Assembly: GCA_017428285.1 (NCBI GenBank)
Contig: JAFRRE010000142.1
Coordinates: 1 to 22,105, forward strand
Direction: 5' to 3'
DNA length: 22,105 bases
Source: Bacteroidales bacterium
GTDB taxonomy: Bacteria; Bacteroidota; Bacteroidia; Bacteroidales; F082
Under the pieces are notes generated by a model. That model did no database searches and was not told the origin of the DNA. It saw only the letters and a program-made list of their open reading frames with translations. Shown here piece after piece: positions 13,418 through 20,960 of the stretch. The translations under genes and the position numbers were made by a program. Numbering within the stretch: the first letter of the stretch is position 1; each line of letters starts with the position of its first letter.

Positions 13418-14350
13418 TTACTTACCACCGTTCTGATTCTGGGTTTGTGTGCTTTGACTGACCTTTTGTTTGGGTCTTGCCACATTGTTCAGTTGATCTT
13501 TATCATCCTTTTGGAACTTAGGATTGGTCTTATTCTTTTTGGTATCGTTGCTGTAGCCTTCGCTGTTTTGGTTGTTCGTGTTCTCTGAAGATTGAGAATT
13601 GTTCTGGATTTTGTCATCCTTAGGCTTCACCATACCGGGCTTTTGGTTTTCCTTGCCTTGCGTATTCTCATTTTTGTTAACCTCCTGAGAGTTGCTGTCC
13701 TTCTGGTGGATCTTGTCACTCTTACCAGGCTTCACCATACCGGGCTTTTGGTTTTCCTTGCCTTGGGTGTTCTCATTTTTGTTAACCTCCTTAGAGTTGC
13801 TGTCCGTCTTGATCTTGTCATCCTTACCAGGCTTCACCATACCAGGCTTTTTGTTGTCCTTGCCTTGCGAGTTCTCATCATTGTTGACCTCTTGACCGTT
13901 GTTTTCATTCTTCATCTTCTGATTCTTGACCTTCTTAGGACGGCTCTTCTTATTGGTCTTTCCCAAAACATCCTGTTTCTTGTCTTGCTTTACAACAGTG
14001 GGCTCCTTTTTGTCTTGTTGCTGGTTCTGAATAGCTTTTGGTGCAGGTTCTTGGCCATCTTTTTTCGGGTCAACACTCTTGGGATCGTTTCCACCCTTAA
14101 TGGGAGAATGTTCCTCATTATCAACCTTTGGTTTATCCTTAGGATCGTTGATAGACTGCGAAGGATTCGTAGGAGTTGCAGGTTTTACCTTTTCATTATT
14201 CTGAATCTGAGGTTTATCCTGATCAGGCTTGACGACAGACTGTGTAGTCTGTGTACCAACTTTTTCATCATCTTGGGCATTCACGTTCTGGATGCTCAGG
14301 GCGCTCAAGGCAAACATTGCCAGGGCTCCAAATAGAGTAGATCTTTTCAT
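13418..14350 (-). CDS. Secreted disordered protein with three tandem repeats
   Basis: 310 residues. A signal peptide (1-25, ending NVNAQ) is followed by a very Lys/Asn/Gln/Asp/Pro-rich chain with almost no hydrophobic core, so it is probably intrinsically disordered and periplasmic or secreted. Residues 150-251 are three tandem units of 34, 35 and 33 residues, each built as EVNxxENxQGKxNxKPGMVKP followed by a DDKI-type end. Units 2 and 3 are nearly identical, which points to recent duplication. There is no cysteine, no membrane segment besides the signal and no recognised domain. No T9SS domain is visible at the end (QTQNQNGGK). The role is unknown; a polyelectrolyte-like linker or envelope-binding polypeptide is only a guess. 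It has its own gene unit, convergent with the polyprenyl synthase gene and 74 bases after queA on the same strand. Confidence 0.8.
   Translation of the reverse strand: MKRSTLFGALAMFALSALSIQNVNAQDDEKVGTQTTQSVVKPDQDKPQIQNNEKVKPATPTNPSQSINDPKDKPKVDNEEHSPIKGGNDPKSVDPKKDGQEPAPKAIQNQQQDKKEPTVVKQDKKQDVLGKTNKKSRPKKVKNQKMKNENNGQEVNNDENSQGKDNKKPGMVKPGKDDKIKTDSNSKEVNKNENTQGKENQKPGMVKPGKSDKIHQKDSNSQEVNKNENTQGKENQKPGMVKPKDDKIQNNSQSSENTNNQNSEGYSNDTKKNKTNPKFQKDDKDQLNNVARPKQKVSQSTQTQNQNGGK
13598..13903 (-). repeat. Coding tandem repeat, about 100 bp x 3
   Basis: Three in-frame units within the disordered protein gene. Shared words, on the plus strand, include CTTCACCATACC(G/A)GGCTTTT and GTT(A/G)ACCTC. Units differ in length by multiples of three bases, so the frame is kept. 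Confidence 0.85.
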
Positions 14351-14424
14351 TTTGATTAAGTTTTAAGTGAATAATTAAGTTTGTTTCTTACGATTCGAAA
14401 AAATACAAAAACCGTGCCAGAAAA

Positions 14425-15636
14425 TTACGGTAGGAATAAACAGCTGTCACCATAACTCAAAAAACGGAAGTTGTGGTCCAAGGCGAAGCGATAGCATTCC
14501 TGCCAACGTTCACCAATGAGTGCGGAAACCAGCAACAACAAAGTGCTCTTTGGCTGGTGAAAGTTCGTAATCAGCCCAGTGATGACACGCATATTATATA
14601 AAGGTGCAATCATAAGGGCTGTGGTGGCCTCCAGACGGGTTAGGCCATGAAGGTCGAGATAATCCAATACATACTGTAAGGCTTCCGCTGGCGAAAGCGG
14701 GTCATGGCTCTCGTAAGGGAACCACTGCTCCACATGCAACGGACGCAGACCGGAACCTTGCTCCTTGAGCATCACACCGAGCCAATAGAGGCTTTCCAAA
14801 GTGCGCGTACTAGTGGTTCCGACAGGGATAATCGGCTTCCCGAAATGGGAAACCAAGTTTTCGATCAACGACCTGCGCACGATGATGGTCTCAGAATGCA
14901 TGGCATGTTGGCCTATGGTGTCGGTCGCGACAGGTTTGAACGTACCTGCACCAACGTGCAGCGTCACCTCATCGAAAATGAAGCCTTGTTCGCGCAGGGC
15001 AGCGATGAGCGGCTGAGTGAAATGCAGTCCCGCCGTGGGAGCAGCCACCGAGCCATCGTAACGGGCAAAGACGGTCTGATAACGATCGCGGTCAGCAGGC
15101 TCGGCATCACGGTGCAGATAAGGTGGCAAAGGAATTTCGCCGGCAGCCTCCAACACAGAGGCAAACGAAAGGCTCTCGGGAGTCCATGAGAACTCAATCT
15201 CGGCATACTGGTCGTTTTGCGCGATGCGTTGCGCCGTCAAGACCACAGGATTCCCCTCCAGTGTCAGCTCCATTGTGAGCGGGCCTTCCTTCCAACGTTT
15301 TGCGTTGCCTATAAGGCATTTCCAACGGACAGGAGAAACAGATGAGAAAGCCAACTGATAGTCTTTCTCCGGCTCAAGACAAAACACCTCGATGCGTGAG
15401 CCCGTTGCCTTATGGAATTGCAGGCGGGCACGGATGACCTTGGTCTCGTTGAAAACCAACAAGGCCTCCTTAGGCAAGAAGTCACCGATATGCTTGAACT
15501 GCGATTCAAATATCTCATTGTCTTTCAACACCAACAGCTTCGAATCATCACGTTCGGGCAAGGGATACTTGGCGATGCGATCCTCGGGCAGAGGATAGTC
15601 GTAGGCTTCGATGGAGATGTCTTTCACCGCGTTCAT
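14425..15636 (-). CDS. queA: S-adenosylmethionine:tRNA ribosyltransferase-isomerase
   Basis: 403 residues from the chosen start. The QueA hallmarks are present: an N-terminal YDYPLPEDRIAKYPL, LLVFNETKVIRARL, APTAGLHFT near the middle, THLHVGAGTFKPV-like VTLHVGAGTFKPV, HSE, and near the end ITNFHQPKSTLLLLVSALIG. The enzyme transfers and rearranges the ribosyl part of S-adenosylmethionine onto preQ1 in tRNA anticodons, giving epoxyqueuosine. It is longer than the ~350 residues usual for proteobacterial QueA and lies near the size I associate with a second Bacteroidota type. The frame is open to 15711, but the promoter box TATATTTG (15653-15660) lies inside that extension, so the ATG at 15634-15636 (MNAVKDISIEAYDY) is preferred. 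It is divergent from the gtrA-like gene. Confidence 0.9.
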   Translation of the reverse strand: MNAVKDISIEAYDYPLPEDRIAKYPLPERDDSKLLVLKDNEIFESQFKHIGDFLPKEALLVFNETKVIRARLQFHKATGSRIEVFCLEPEKDYQLAFSSVSPVRWKCLIGNAKRWKEGPLTMELTLEGNPVVLTAQRIAQNDQYAEIEFSWTPESLSFASVLEAAGEIPLPPYLHRDAEPADRDRYQTVFARYDGSVAAPTAGLHFTQPLIAALREQGFIFDEVTLHVGAGTFKPVATDTIGQHAMHSETIIVRRSLIENLVSHFGKPIIPVGTTSTRTLESLYWLGVMLKEQGSGLRPLHVEQWFPYESHDPLSPAEALQYVLDYLDLHGLTRLEATTALMIAPLYNMRVITGLITNFHQPKSTLLLLVSALIGERWQECYRFALDHNFRFLSYGDSCLFLP

Positions 15637-15652
15637 CGTCAGAATTTTTCTG

Positions 15653-15660
15653 CAAATATA
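15653..15660 (-). promoter_or_regulatory. -7 promoter box of queA
   Basis: Read on the minus strand it is TATATTTG, a full match to TAnnTTTG, 16 bases before the chosen queA ATG. A small hairpin TGTCC-TTC-GGACA (15678-15690) covers the expected -33 position. Confidence 0.6.
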
Positions 15661-15716
15661 GTCTTTTTTTACAGGAATGTCCTTCGGACAGGAAAAATTC
15701 AACAAAAACACATAGG

Positions 15717-15842
15717 GATTCCCGGGGAAATGGAGGTCAACTCACTTGTTTTTCATGCGGCGGCAGGTAACGCTTACGAACTGTAAATGTCACATGCCGC
15801 CTCAGTATACAAAACGAACAACTCTCCATTCCCTGGGGAATC
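15717..15842. repeat. Palindromic element, copy B (reverse of copy A)
   Basis: The 17-base terminal inverted repeats 15717-15733 and 15826-15842 match at 14 of 17 positions. An inner hairpin has 19-base arms, 15759-15777 and 15783-15801 (15 of 19 matching), with a 5-base loop. The reverse complement shares with copy A (5747-5869) GCCGCCGCATG, ACAAGTGA and TTG, plus the GATTCCC ends, in the same order. It lies between the divergent queA and gtrA-like promoters without covering their -7 boxes. Confidence 0.85.
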
Positions 15843-15890
15843 TCAAAGCAGAAATTTCAAGGCAGCTTCAAACACCTTATTAATTATTAC

Positions 15891-15898
15891 TATTTTTG
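15891..15898 (+). promoter_or_regulatory. -7 promoter box of the GtrA gene
   Basis: TATTTTTG matches TAnnTTTG and ends 18 bases before the ATG at 15917. It supports that ATG over an upstream in-frame TTG that lies inside the box itself. Confidence 0.55.
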
Positions 15899-15916
15899 CA
15901 GAGCGATTCGAAAGCG

Positions 15917-16324
15917 ATGACAGCCTTGTTGAACATAGAATTCAGTCGTGCCTTTCTCCTGAAATTCCTGAAGTTCGGAGTGGTAGGCTTTTCGGGTGTT
16001 TTCGTCAACTTTGGCGTCACCTATGCCTGCAAGGAATGGCTCAAATGGAACAAATACTTGAGCAATATCTTGGGCTTCATTGTCGCAGCTACGACCAACT
16101 ACCTGCTCAACCGTATCTGGACCTTCCAAAGCACCAACCCGCAAGTGGGGATAGAATACGTGAAATATTTCGGTATCGCATTGGTCGGCTTGGGCATCGA
16201 CACGATGACGGTGTGGCTGCTCAACGGCAAACTGAAATGGAACTTCTACCTCAGCAAAGTGTTCGCCGTGGGCGCCTCCACACTTTGGAATTTCTTTGGG
16301 AACCTGTTGTTTACGTTTGCGTAG
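15917..16324 (+). CDS. GtrA-family membrane protein
   Basis: 135 residues with four predicted membrane helices: about 14-34 (FLKFGVVGFSGVFVNFGVTYA), 44-62, 78-100 and 108-132. It carries the family hallmark NRIWTF (about residues 60-65) and ends NFFGNLLFTFA. GtrA/DPMS-like proteins are small inner-membrane partners in glycan assembly, thought to help flip lipid-linked sugars such as undecaprenyl-phosphate-glucose. No glycosyltransferase partner lies beside it, so its substrate is unknown. Membrane segments near both ends and the normal family length suggest an intact gene. The start is supported by the promoter box at 15891-15898. It is divergent from queA and probably monocistronic. Confidence 0.82.
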   Translation: MTALLNIEFSRAFLLKFLKFGVVGFSGVFVNFGVTYACKEWLKWNKYLSNILGFIVAATTNYLLNRIWTFQSTNPQVGIEYVKYFGIALVGLGIDTMTVWLLNGKLKWNFYLSKVFAVGASTLWNFFGNLLFTFA

Positions 16325-16653
16325 ACATAATCGTTTTTCCACACCGAAAAAACTTAATGGACGGCCTCAACAGGCATAGATCCCATGCTCACCCTCAAGC
16401 CTACGCAGAGAAGAACATACCTTGCTGAGACCTGCAGTAGCAATCGAAAAAAACACTCTAAACGACTATCCTTTACCCCAACCCCTCATAGCGGGCACGA
16501 ACCCGCTATCCCTGACACGAAACGACTACAAGAAAAACTGCCATTTAGAGTGTTGTCTCCCTATAGCGTGAGGGATGGCGGATGCCTCTCCGCCATGAGG
16601 GTAAAGGGTGCGGTGTAAGTCCGTTGAAGGGTGAGGTTAGGCTAACACACCTA
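16325..16653. other. Non-coding gap with nested inverted repeats
   Basis: No credible gene is present. The left part (16325-16451) shows only a weak TTTTTC/GAAAAA hairpin after the GtrA gene (16334-16351). The right part (16452-16607) holds the structured repeat described separately. The gap lies between the convergent ends of the GtrA gene (+) and the HsdR_N gene (-). Confidence 0.7.
16452..16607. repeat. Nested inverted hairpin pair
   Basis: AACACTCTAAA (16452-16462) pairs with TTTAGAGTGTT (16544-16554). CCTTTACCC (16470-16478) pairs with GGGTAAAGG (16599-16607). Two perfect 8-bp hairpins with 6-base loops, ATAGCGGG/CCCGCTAT (16488-16509) and ATGGCGGA/TCCGCCAT (16575-16596), sit in matching inverted contexts: CCTTTACCC before and CCCT plus an ACG word after, each on its own strand. 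The two long pairings cross, so they would be alternative folds or a pseudoknot. Confidence 0.75.
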
Positions 16654-17097
16654 CTATGATGTCATTTCATCAAAATCCGGGAGATGATCTAATGGACTTA
16701 ATCTTTGGCCTTCTACCTTGAAGCAATAGGTGGCGTTGCTATTGCTAAGCAGCAAGTATTTGGGCTTTAATGCAGAATGATAGCGCACTGCCTGCTCAAG
16801 CACGGCCTCGGTGAGCGACACCGATGGAGCCTTGCACTCCACAATCATCAGGGGACTACCCTCTGTGCCGAAAACGACAGCATCGGCCCGCTTGTCCAAA
16901 CCGTTCACCTTCACCGAATACTCCACCGCCAGCAGGCCAGCAGGTACTTTGAGGCGTTCCACCAAGAGATACAGCACCCGTTGCCTGACCTCCTCCTCAG
17001 GGGTCAGCACGACCTGCCGACGACGCAGGGGGTCATAGACGTAGGTCTTCCCCTCCCGCTCTTCCGTCTTGAACCATTGCAGATGTGCGCCGTCCAT
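16654..17097 (-). CDS. Small HsdR N-terminal-type (PD-(D/E)XK) protein
   Basis: 147 residues. It matches the stand-alone 'type I restriction enzyme R protein N-terminus' family (HSDR_N_2) found in Bacteroidota. The nuclease-fold residues are visible: Glu59 in AVEYSV, Asp72 in KRADAVVFG, Glu87 and Lys89 in MIVECKAP, then Gln102 and Tyr106 in EQAVRYHSAL. No helicase domain, methylase or specificity subunit is nearby, so it is not part of a restriction system here. By family it would bind or cut DNA, but its cellular role is not established. It starts 7 bases after the DUF4837 gene stop and is the last gene of a three-gene unit with that gene and the lytic transglycosylase. Confidence 0.82.
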   Translation of the reverse strand: MDGAHLQWFKTEEREGKTYVYDPLRRRQVVLTPEEEVRQRVLYLLVERLKVPAGLLAVEYSVKVNGLDKRADAVVFGTEGSPLMIVECKAPSVSLTEAVLEQAVRYHSALKPKYLLLSNSNATYCFKVEGQRLSPLDHLPDFDEMTS

Positions 17098-17104
17098 AAA
17101 AAGG

Positions 17105-18106
17105 CTATTGCTCTACAAACTTCAAGCTGTAGGCGATGGATTCGAGTTGGAGCAGAAAATTGCGTTTCTTCTGGTTGGGCTCATAATAGAAGCCTTCAAT
17201 GGTGACAAGCTGTCCAGTGCGGCTGTCGGCAAAGGTATAGGAAACGAATGGCCCGCCCATATAATTGTTGTAGACCTTCCACATGCCTCGCATCTCCTTG
17301 GCGTAGCCGGCAGGAAATTGGTTCGCCGTAGTCACCAAAGGCGGCACGAACTGGGTCTCAGTGCCCATATAGGAGCCTTCGGAGGGGCCGGGGATGTGCT
17401 GACCCAGGATCAGGTCACGCATCGAGAGCAAAGCCTTAGCCTCAAACTGCAAGGTGTCCTGGTAAGGTACCTGATAGATGACAATGTCGGCACTCGAGCG
17501 TTCCAGTTCCTTGCGAAGCCATACAAAGTCAGACTCATCCTTGGCGATGTAGAAGCCTTGAGGCACAACCAAAGTAAAGCCGAACCTCTTGGCGATGGTA
17601 TTGGCGATGGAATCATCCTTTGTGGGGCGAAACACGGTCAAGATGCGCTCACGCTCCACCTTATCGAACCACTGCTGATAGATTTCCTTCTGCTTGTCGA
17701 AAAGCTCAACCCATGAAGCGATGTCGGGAGCACTGATTTTCACGCAACGCTGCGGAGCTGCCCAAAAGTCTTCCGTGGTTTTGGCAACGGCTTGCTGGAG
17801 GGTAGGGTCGATCTCAACCTCGATGATGCACTTGTGCTTTTTGAACATATCGGAGAAGCCTTCCGCATTGATATGCGCCAGGTTGTTACGCGACTCCGGT
17901 TGGGGCAGTCCGTACTGTTCTTGCAGGAAGAAATGACGGAGTGTGTCGCCTATGGTGCCATCCCACTGGTCGGGATTTTGCGTGACAACCAAAATTTCGC
18001 GCGTGCCGCCCACGGAACGGGCTTTTCTGTTACCACTGGATTCTTCACATGATGCCATCATGCCGACAATCAAAACAATGATGGCAATTTTCAGATAGTT
18101 TTTCAT
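17105..18106 (-). CDS. DUF4837-family lipoprotein
   Basis: 333 residues. A lipoprotein signal peptide ends in MMASC (Cys20). The mature protein contains GGTREILVVTQNPDQWDGTIGDTLRHFF, then LPQPESRNNLAHI, and later EGSYMGTETQFVPPLV and MRGMWKVYNNYMGGPFVSY. These match the DUF4837 family, which is largely restricted to Bacteroidota and has no known function. A lipid anchor places it in the envelope. It lies 46 bases after a secreted lytic transglycosylase gene and 7 bases before the HsdR_N-like gene, all on the minus strand, so a shared message is likely and a role in cell-wall turnover is possible but unproven. The frame is intact. Confidence 0.85.
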   Translation of the reverse strand: MKNYLKIAIIVLIVGMMASCEESSGNRKARSVGGTREILVVTQNPDQWDGTIGDTLRHFFLQEQYGLPQPESRNNLAHINAEGFSDMFKKHKCIIEVEIDPTLQQAVAKTTEDFWAAPQRCVKISAPDIASWVELFDKQKEIYQQWFDKVERERILTVFRPTKDDSIANTIAKRFGFTLVVPQGFYIAKDESDFVWLRKELERSSADIVIYQVPYQDTLQFEAKALLSMRDLILGQHIPGPSEGSYMGTETQFVPPLVTTANQFPAGYAKEMRGMWKVYNNYMGGPFVSYTFADSRTGQLVTIEGFYYEPNQKKRNFLLQLESIAYSLKFVEQ

Positions 18107-18152
18107 AGTATGTTGGGGTTTGGAGATGCAAGCCTAACACCTGCAATCTATG

Positions 18153-19685
18153 TTATTTCTTTATCTTCAACTTCTGACCCACCTTGACGGTGTTGCCCTT
18201 CAGGTTGTTCCACTTCTTGAGGTCGTTGACGGTGCAACCATATTTCCTTGCGATGGAGCTGAGCGTCTCTCCTTTCTTCACTGTGTGGGTCTTAGTCGAC
18301 TGCGTTTTTGTTGCCTTGTTATTGTTTTTGGAACTGCTCTTCGTGGTTTTGTTCACTTGAGCCATAGGTGAGCCAGAACGATAGATGGTAAGGCGTTGCC
18401 CAACGTGAAGGGTTTCGCGTTTCAAGTGGTTCCACTGCTTGATCTTCGATACTGTGACGTGGTATTTCCTCGCAACGCTGCCGAGGCTCTCACCTTTCTT
18501 CACCACGTGGACGAAACTGTCGCTCACCTCCTCCACTTTCTCCTCGATGATCTCACGGGCTTTCTCAGACTTGCTCACATAGGAATAGATGCTGTCCTCA
18601 AGCTGGACAAAACGCAAAGTATACTTGGTGGGCATACGCAGCGTTCGAGGTTGTTCTTTCGAACCCGGAATAACGCGCTTGGTGTATTGTGGGTTGAAAT
18701 ATTCCAAGTCGATCATGGGCACACCGATGCACTCATTGATTTGGTCGAAAGCCACACGATTGCGCACTAACACGGTGTCAGTGCCATGCATCAAAAGGCC
18801 AGGGTTCATGGGATAGAGGTTGTGTTCGGGAGCATAATTCATCACGTAGGTCACAGCGATGAAAGCCGGAACGTAGCCACGTGTCTCGGCAGGCAGGTAA
18901 GGCCAGATGGCCCAGTAGTTCTTCACACCTCCCGCCCTGATGATAGCCTTGTTGACCGTACCTGGACCCGAGTTGTAGGCGGCAAGCACAAGGAACCAAT
19001 CATCATAACGCGAATAGAGACTTTGCAGGTATCGACAGGCGGCATCGGTTTCCTTCTCAGGGTCATAACGGTCATCGACCAGAGTGCTCACCTTCAAGCC
19101 GTATTCTCCCCCAGTGCCACGCATGAACTGCCACAAGCCCTTGGCACCTGCCTTCGAGCCCGCAATAGGGTTCAGAGCCGACTCCACCATGGCCAAATAC
19201 TTCAACTCCAATGGGAGGTTGTACTTGGCAAGGTACTCCTCAAACATCGGAAAATAGACATAGGATAGGCCCAACATACGGCTCGACTGCTGACGGCGAC
19301 GATTGGCGTACAACTCGATAAACGACTTGACATGGTTGTTGAATGTCAAAGGGATGGTGGTCTCATTAGCCAAAGTTTGTATGCGTTGCATGTAGACACT
19401 GTCATCGTAGGCTGGTACATCATCTTCCTTGAAACCATACTTGTTCCACGCTTTCTTGTCGATATCGAGATACACATCCTTCGTCATGCCGATGGAGCTC
19501 ACCATATCAAGCATCTCCATCACCGTCGACTCTTCCACTACCGCCTTACCAGAGTTCAAATCGTGGATTCTCTGGTCGTCAAGTTCAAGGCTGTCAGCAT
19601 CAGATGCCAAGGGTTCATAGACTTGTGCAAACAGGTGGGCAAAAGGAAAAAACAACAAAAGTGCTATAAGGTGCAAACGTTTCAT
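18153..19685 (-). CDS. Membrane-exported lytic transglycosylase with two LysM domains
   Basis: 510 residues. The signal peptide is residues 1-20 (ending HLFA). The SLT/MltD-like lytic transglycosylase domain spans about 140-290: catalytic Glu168 in AMVESALNP, GLWQFM at 183-188, and AAYNSGPG at 235-242. Two LysM peptidoglycan-binding repeats follow at about 391-435 and 466-508, joined by a Ser/Lys/Asn-rich linker. This is the MltD layout. The enzyme cleaves the MurNAc-GlcNAc bond to leave 1,6-anhydro ends in the periplasm, for wall remodelling. The cleavage site ends in Ala-Gln, with no lipobox Cys, so it is soluble and exported rather than a lipoprotein like E. coli MltD. A promoter box lies at 19731-19738. 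It heads the operon with the DUF4837 and HsdR_N genes. Confidence 0.93.
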   Translation of the reverse strand: MKRLHLIALLLFFPFAHLFAQVYEPLASDADSLELDDQRIHDLNSGKAVVEESTVMEMLDMVSSIGMTKDVYLDIDKKAWNKYGFKEDDVPAYDDSVYMQRIQTLANETTIPLTFNNHVKSFIELYANRRRQQSSRMLGLSYVYFPMFEEYLAKYNLPLELKYLAMVESALNPIAGSKAGAKGLWQFMRGTGGEYGLKVSTLVDDRYDPEKETDAACRYLQSLYSRYDDWFLVLAAYNSGPGTVNKAIIRAGGVKNYWAIWPYLPAETRGYVPAFIAVTYVMNYAPEHNLYPMNPGLLMHGTDTVLVRNRVAFDQINECIGVPMIDLEYFNPQYTKRVIPGSKEQPRTLRMPTKYTLRFVQLEDSIYSYVSKSEKAREIIEEKVEEVSDSFVHVVKKGESLGSVARKYHVTVSKIKQWNHLKRETLHVGQRLTIYRSGSPMAQVNKTTKSSSKNNNKATKTQSTKTHTVKKGETLSSIARKYGCTVNDLKKWNNLKGNTVKVGQKLKIKK

Positions 19686-19730
19686 CAGTGTGATATTTAC
19701 GGATTAGTGAGGGTCTTTTTTAAAAGAACG

Positions 19731-19738
19731 CAAAATTA
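19731..19738 (-). promoter_or_regulatory. -7 promoter box of the lytic transglycosylase operon
   Basis: Read on the minus strand it is TAATTTTG, a full match to TAnnTTTG, 45 bases before the start codon. It is back to back with the permease promoter at 19746-19778. Confidence 0.55.
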
Positions 19739-19745
19739 TCAAAAA

Positions 19746-19778
19746 TTGTCTACAAGGAAAGAAAAAATACTAATTTTG
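19746..19778 (+). promoter_or_regulatory. Promoter of the AI-2E family permease gene
   Basis: TAATTTTG at 19771-19778 matches TAnnTTTG, with TTG at 19746-19748 22 bases upstream. The box ends 24 bases before the ATG at 19803. Confidence 0.6.
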
Positions 19779-19802
19779 TCGGTATAAAACCAATAAGCCT
19801 TT

Positions 19803-20960
19803 ATGGAAAACGAGAGAAAAACCGATAAATTAGCGGGTTACATCATTAAATTGGGTGGATTGGCCATGGTTCTGGCCTTATGCTTGTACTTCAAAAACGT
19901 GCTCATCTACATCATTGTGGCCTTTGTGGTCTCTATGATTGGGCGACCGCTCATGCAACTGATGCGAAAAATAAAAATCAAGGGGAAGAGTGCGCCCAAC
20001 TGGCTCTTGGCTGTGCTCACCATCTTGCTCATCTTCTTTTTCATAGCGATAATTGTCACGCAGATGATACCATTGGTCTCTAACATCGTAAGGGATGCTT
20101 CGACCATCGAAGCGAGCAGTTATTTCGATTCTAACCCCATCGAAAAGCTGAACGAATGGCTCATTGGGATGTTCCCCAACCTAGGCGATGACTTCGACCT
20201 TTCTGCTCTTATCTTGGGAAAAATCAGGGAATTGGTTGATTTCGGGAAGGTAAGTGGCCTTGTCGGTTCAGTGGCGTCTTTAGTGACAAGTGCCTTCGTC
20301 GCCTTGTTTGCCATCGTGTTCATCTCGTTCTTTTTCCTCAAAGATGAAGGACTGTTTGAGCGAATCGTTTGCGCCTTAGTCCCCGACAAACACGAATTGA
20401 CCTTATCTAAGACCTTGAGTGAGATTAAGCAGTTGCTCTCGCGTTATTTTGGGGGATTAGTCATCGAGATGCTAGGGGTCGCCTTGGTCGACTTCCTTGG
20501 TTTGTGGTTCATTGCCCGTATCGATTTCAGCTATGCCATCGGCATCGCCTTTATCGCAGGCATACTTAATGTGATTCCTTATGTCGGTCCCATCTTTGGA
20601 GCTGGCATCGGTGTGGTGTTCGGCATCGTCTTGAAACTCGGCACAGGTGCTGGTCTAGCTGTCAACATTTGGCTTTTCGCCCTCATCATTTTGGCCATTA
20701 TGCTCAGCGCGCAACTCATCGACAACCTCATCTACCAACCGCTCATTTACTCGACAAGCATCAAGGCACACCCCTTGGAAATCTTCATCGTGCTCCTCAT
20801 GGCGGGCCATATCGGCGGCACCGTTGGCATGTTGGTGGCCATACCTGCTTACACGGTGGTACGTGTTGTCGCCATCCGGTTCTTTTATCGCTACAAGATT
20901 ATCCAGCGACTTGTGCCGAATTTGAGCGATGAGGATAAGATTATCGAAAATATTGATTGA
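19803..20960 (+). CDS. AI-2E/PerM family transporter
   Basis: 385 residues with about seven to eight hydrophobic segments, two near the N-terminus (about 13-30 and 30-48), one near 67-88, and a cluster from about 155 onward. The family motif IPYVGPIFGAGIG is near residue 258, followed by SAQLIDNLIYQPLIYSTSIKAHPL and GGTVGMLVAIPAYTVV. PerM/AI-2E proteins are inner-membrane exporters or channels; some export autoinducer-2 and others act in sodium or ion transport, so the substrate is not predictable. A clear promoter lies upstream, and no partner gene is on its strand. Its last 20 bases overlap the end of the convergent acetyltransferase gene. The length is typical of the family. Confidence 0.88.
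   Translation: MENERKTDKLAGYIIKLGGLAMVLALCLYFKNVLIYIIVAFVVSMIGRPLMQLMRKIKIKGKSAPNWLLAVLTILLIFFFIAIIVTQMIPLVSNIVRDASTIEASSYFDSNPIEKLNEWLIGMFPNLGDDFDLSALILGKIRELVDFGKVSGLVGSVASLVTSAFVALFAIVFISFFFLKDEGLFERIVCALVPDKHELTLSKTLSEIKQLLSRYFGGLVIEMLGVALVDFLGLWFIARIDFSYAIGIAFIAGILNVIPYVGPIFGAGIGVVFGIVLKLGTGAGLAVNIWLFALIILAIMLSAQLIDNLIYQPLIYSTSIKAHPLEIFIVLLMAGHIGGTVGMLVAIPAYTVVRVVAIRFFYRYKIIQRLVPNLSDEDKIIENID

Noticed and set aside
13598..13903. Possible CRISPR-like array (regular ~100-bp repeats)
   Set aside because: Repeats are long, in frame and encode the tandem units of an exported protein; there are no unique spacers of constant size and no cas genes.
13592..14335. 247-residue hydrophobic plus-strand frame
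   Set aside because: It is the complement of the Lys/Asn/Gln-rich repeat protein; reversed Lys and Asn codons read as Leu, Phe and Val and mimic a membrane protein.
15787..16428. 213-residue plus-strand frame overlapping the GtrA gene
   Set aside because: It starts inside repeat copy B and crosses the GtrA gene in another frame; only the GtrA frame has membrane helices and the NRIWTF hallmark.
16385..16618. 77-residue plus-strand frame in the gap after the GtrA gene
   Set aside because: It is composed of the nested inverted repeats, with no protein-like features and no promoter or start signal.
16654..17097. Part of a type I restriction-modification or defence system
   Set aside because: Only the small HsdR_N-type protein is present; no helicase, methylase, specificity subunit or other defence gene lies in the window.
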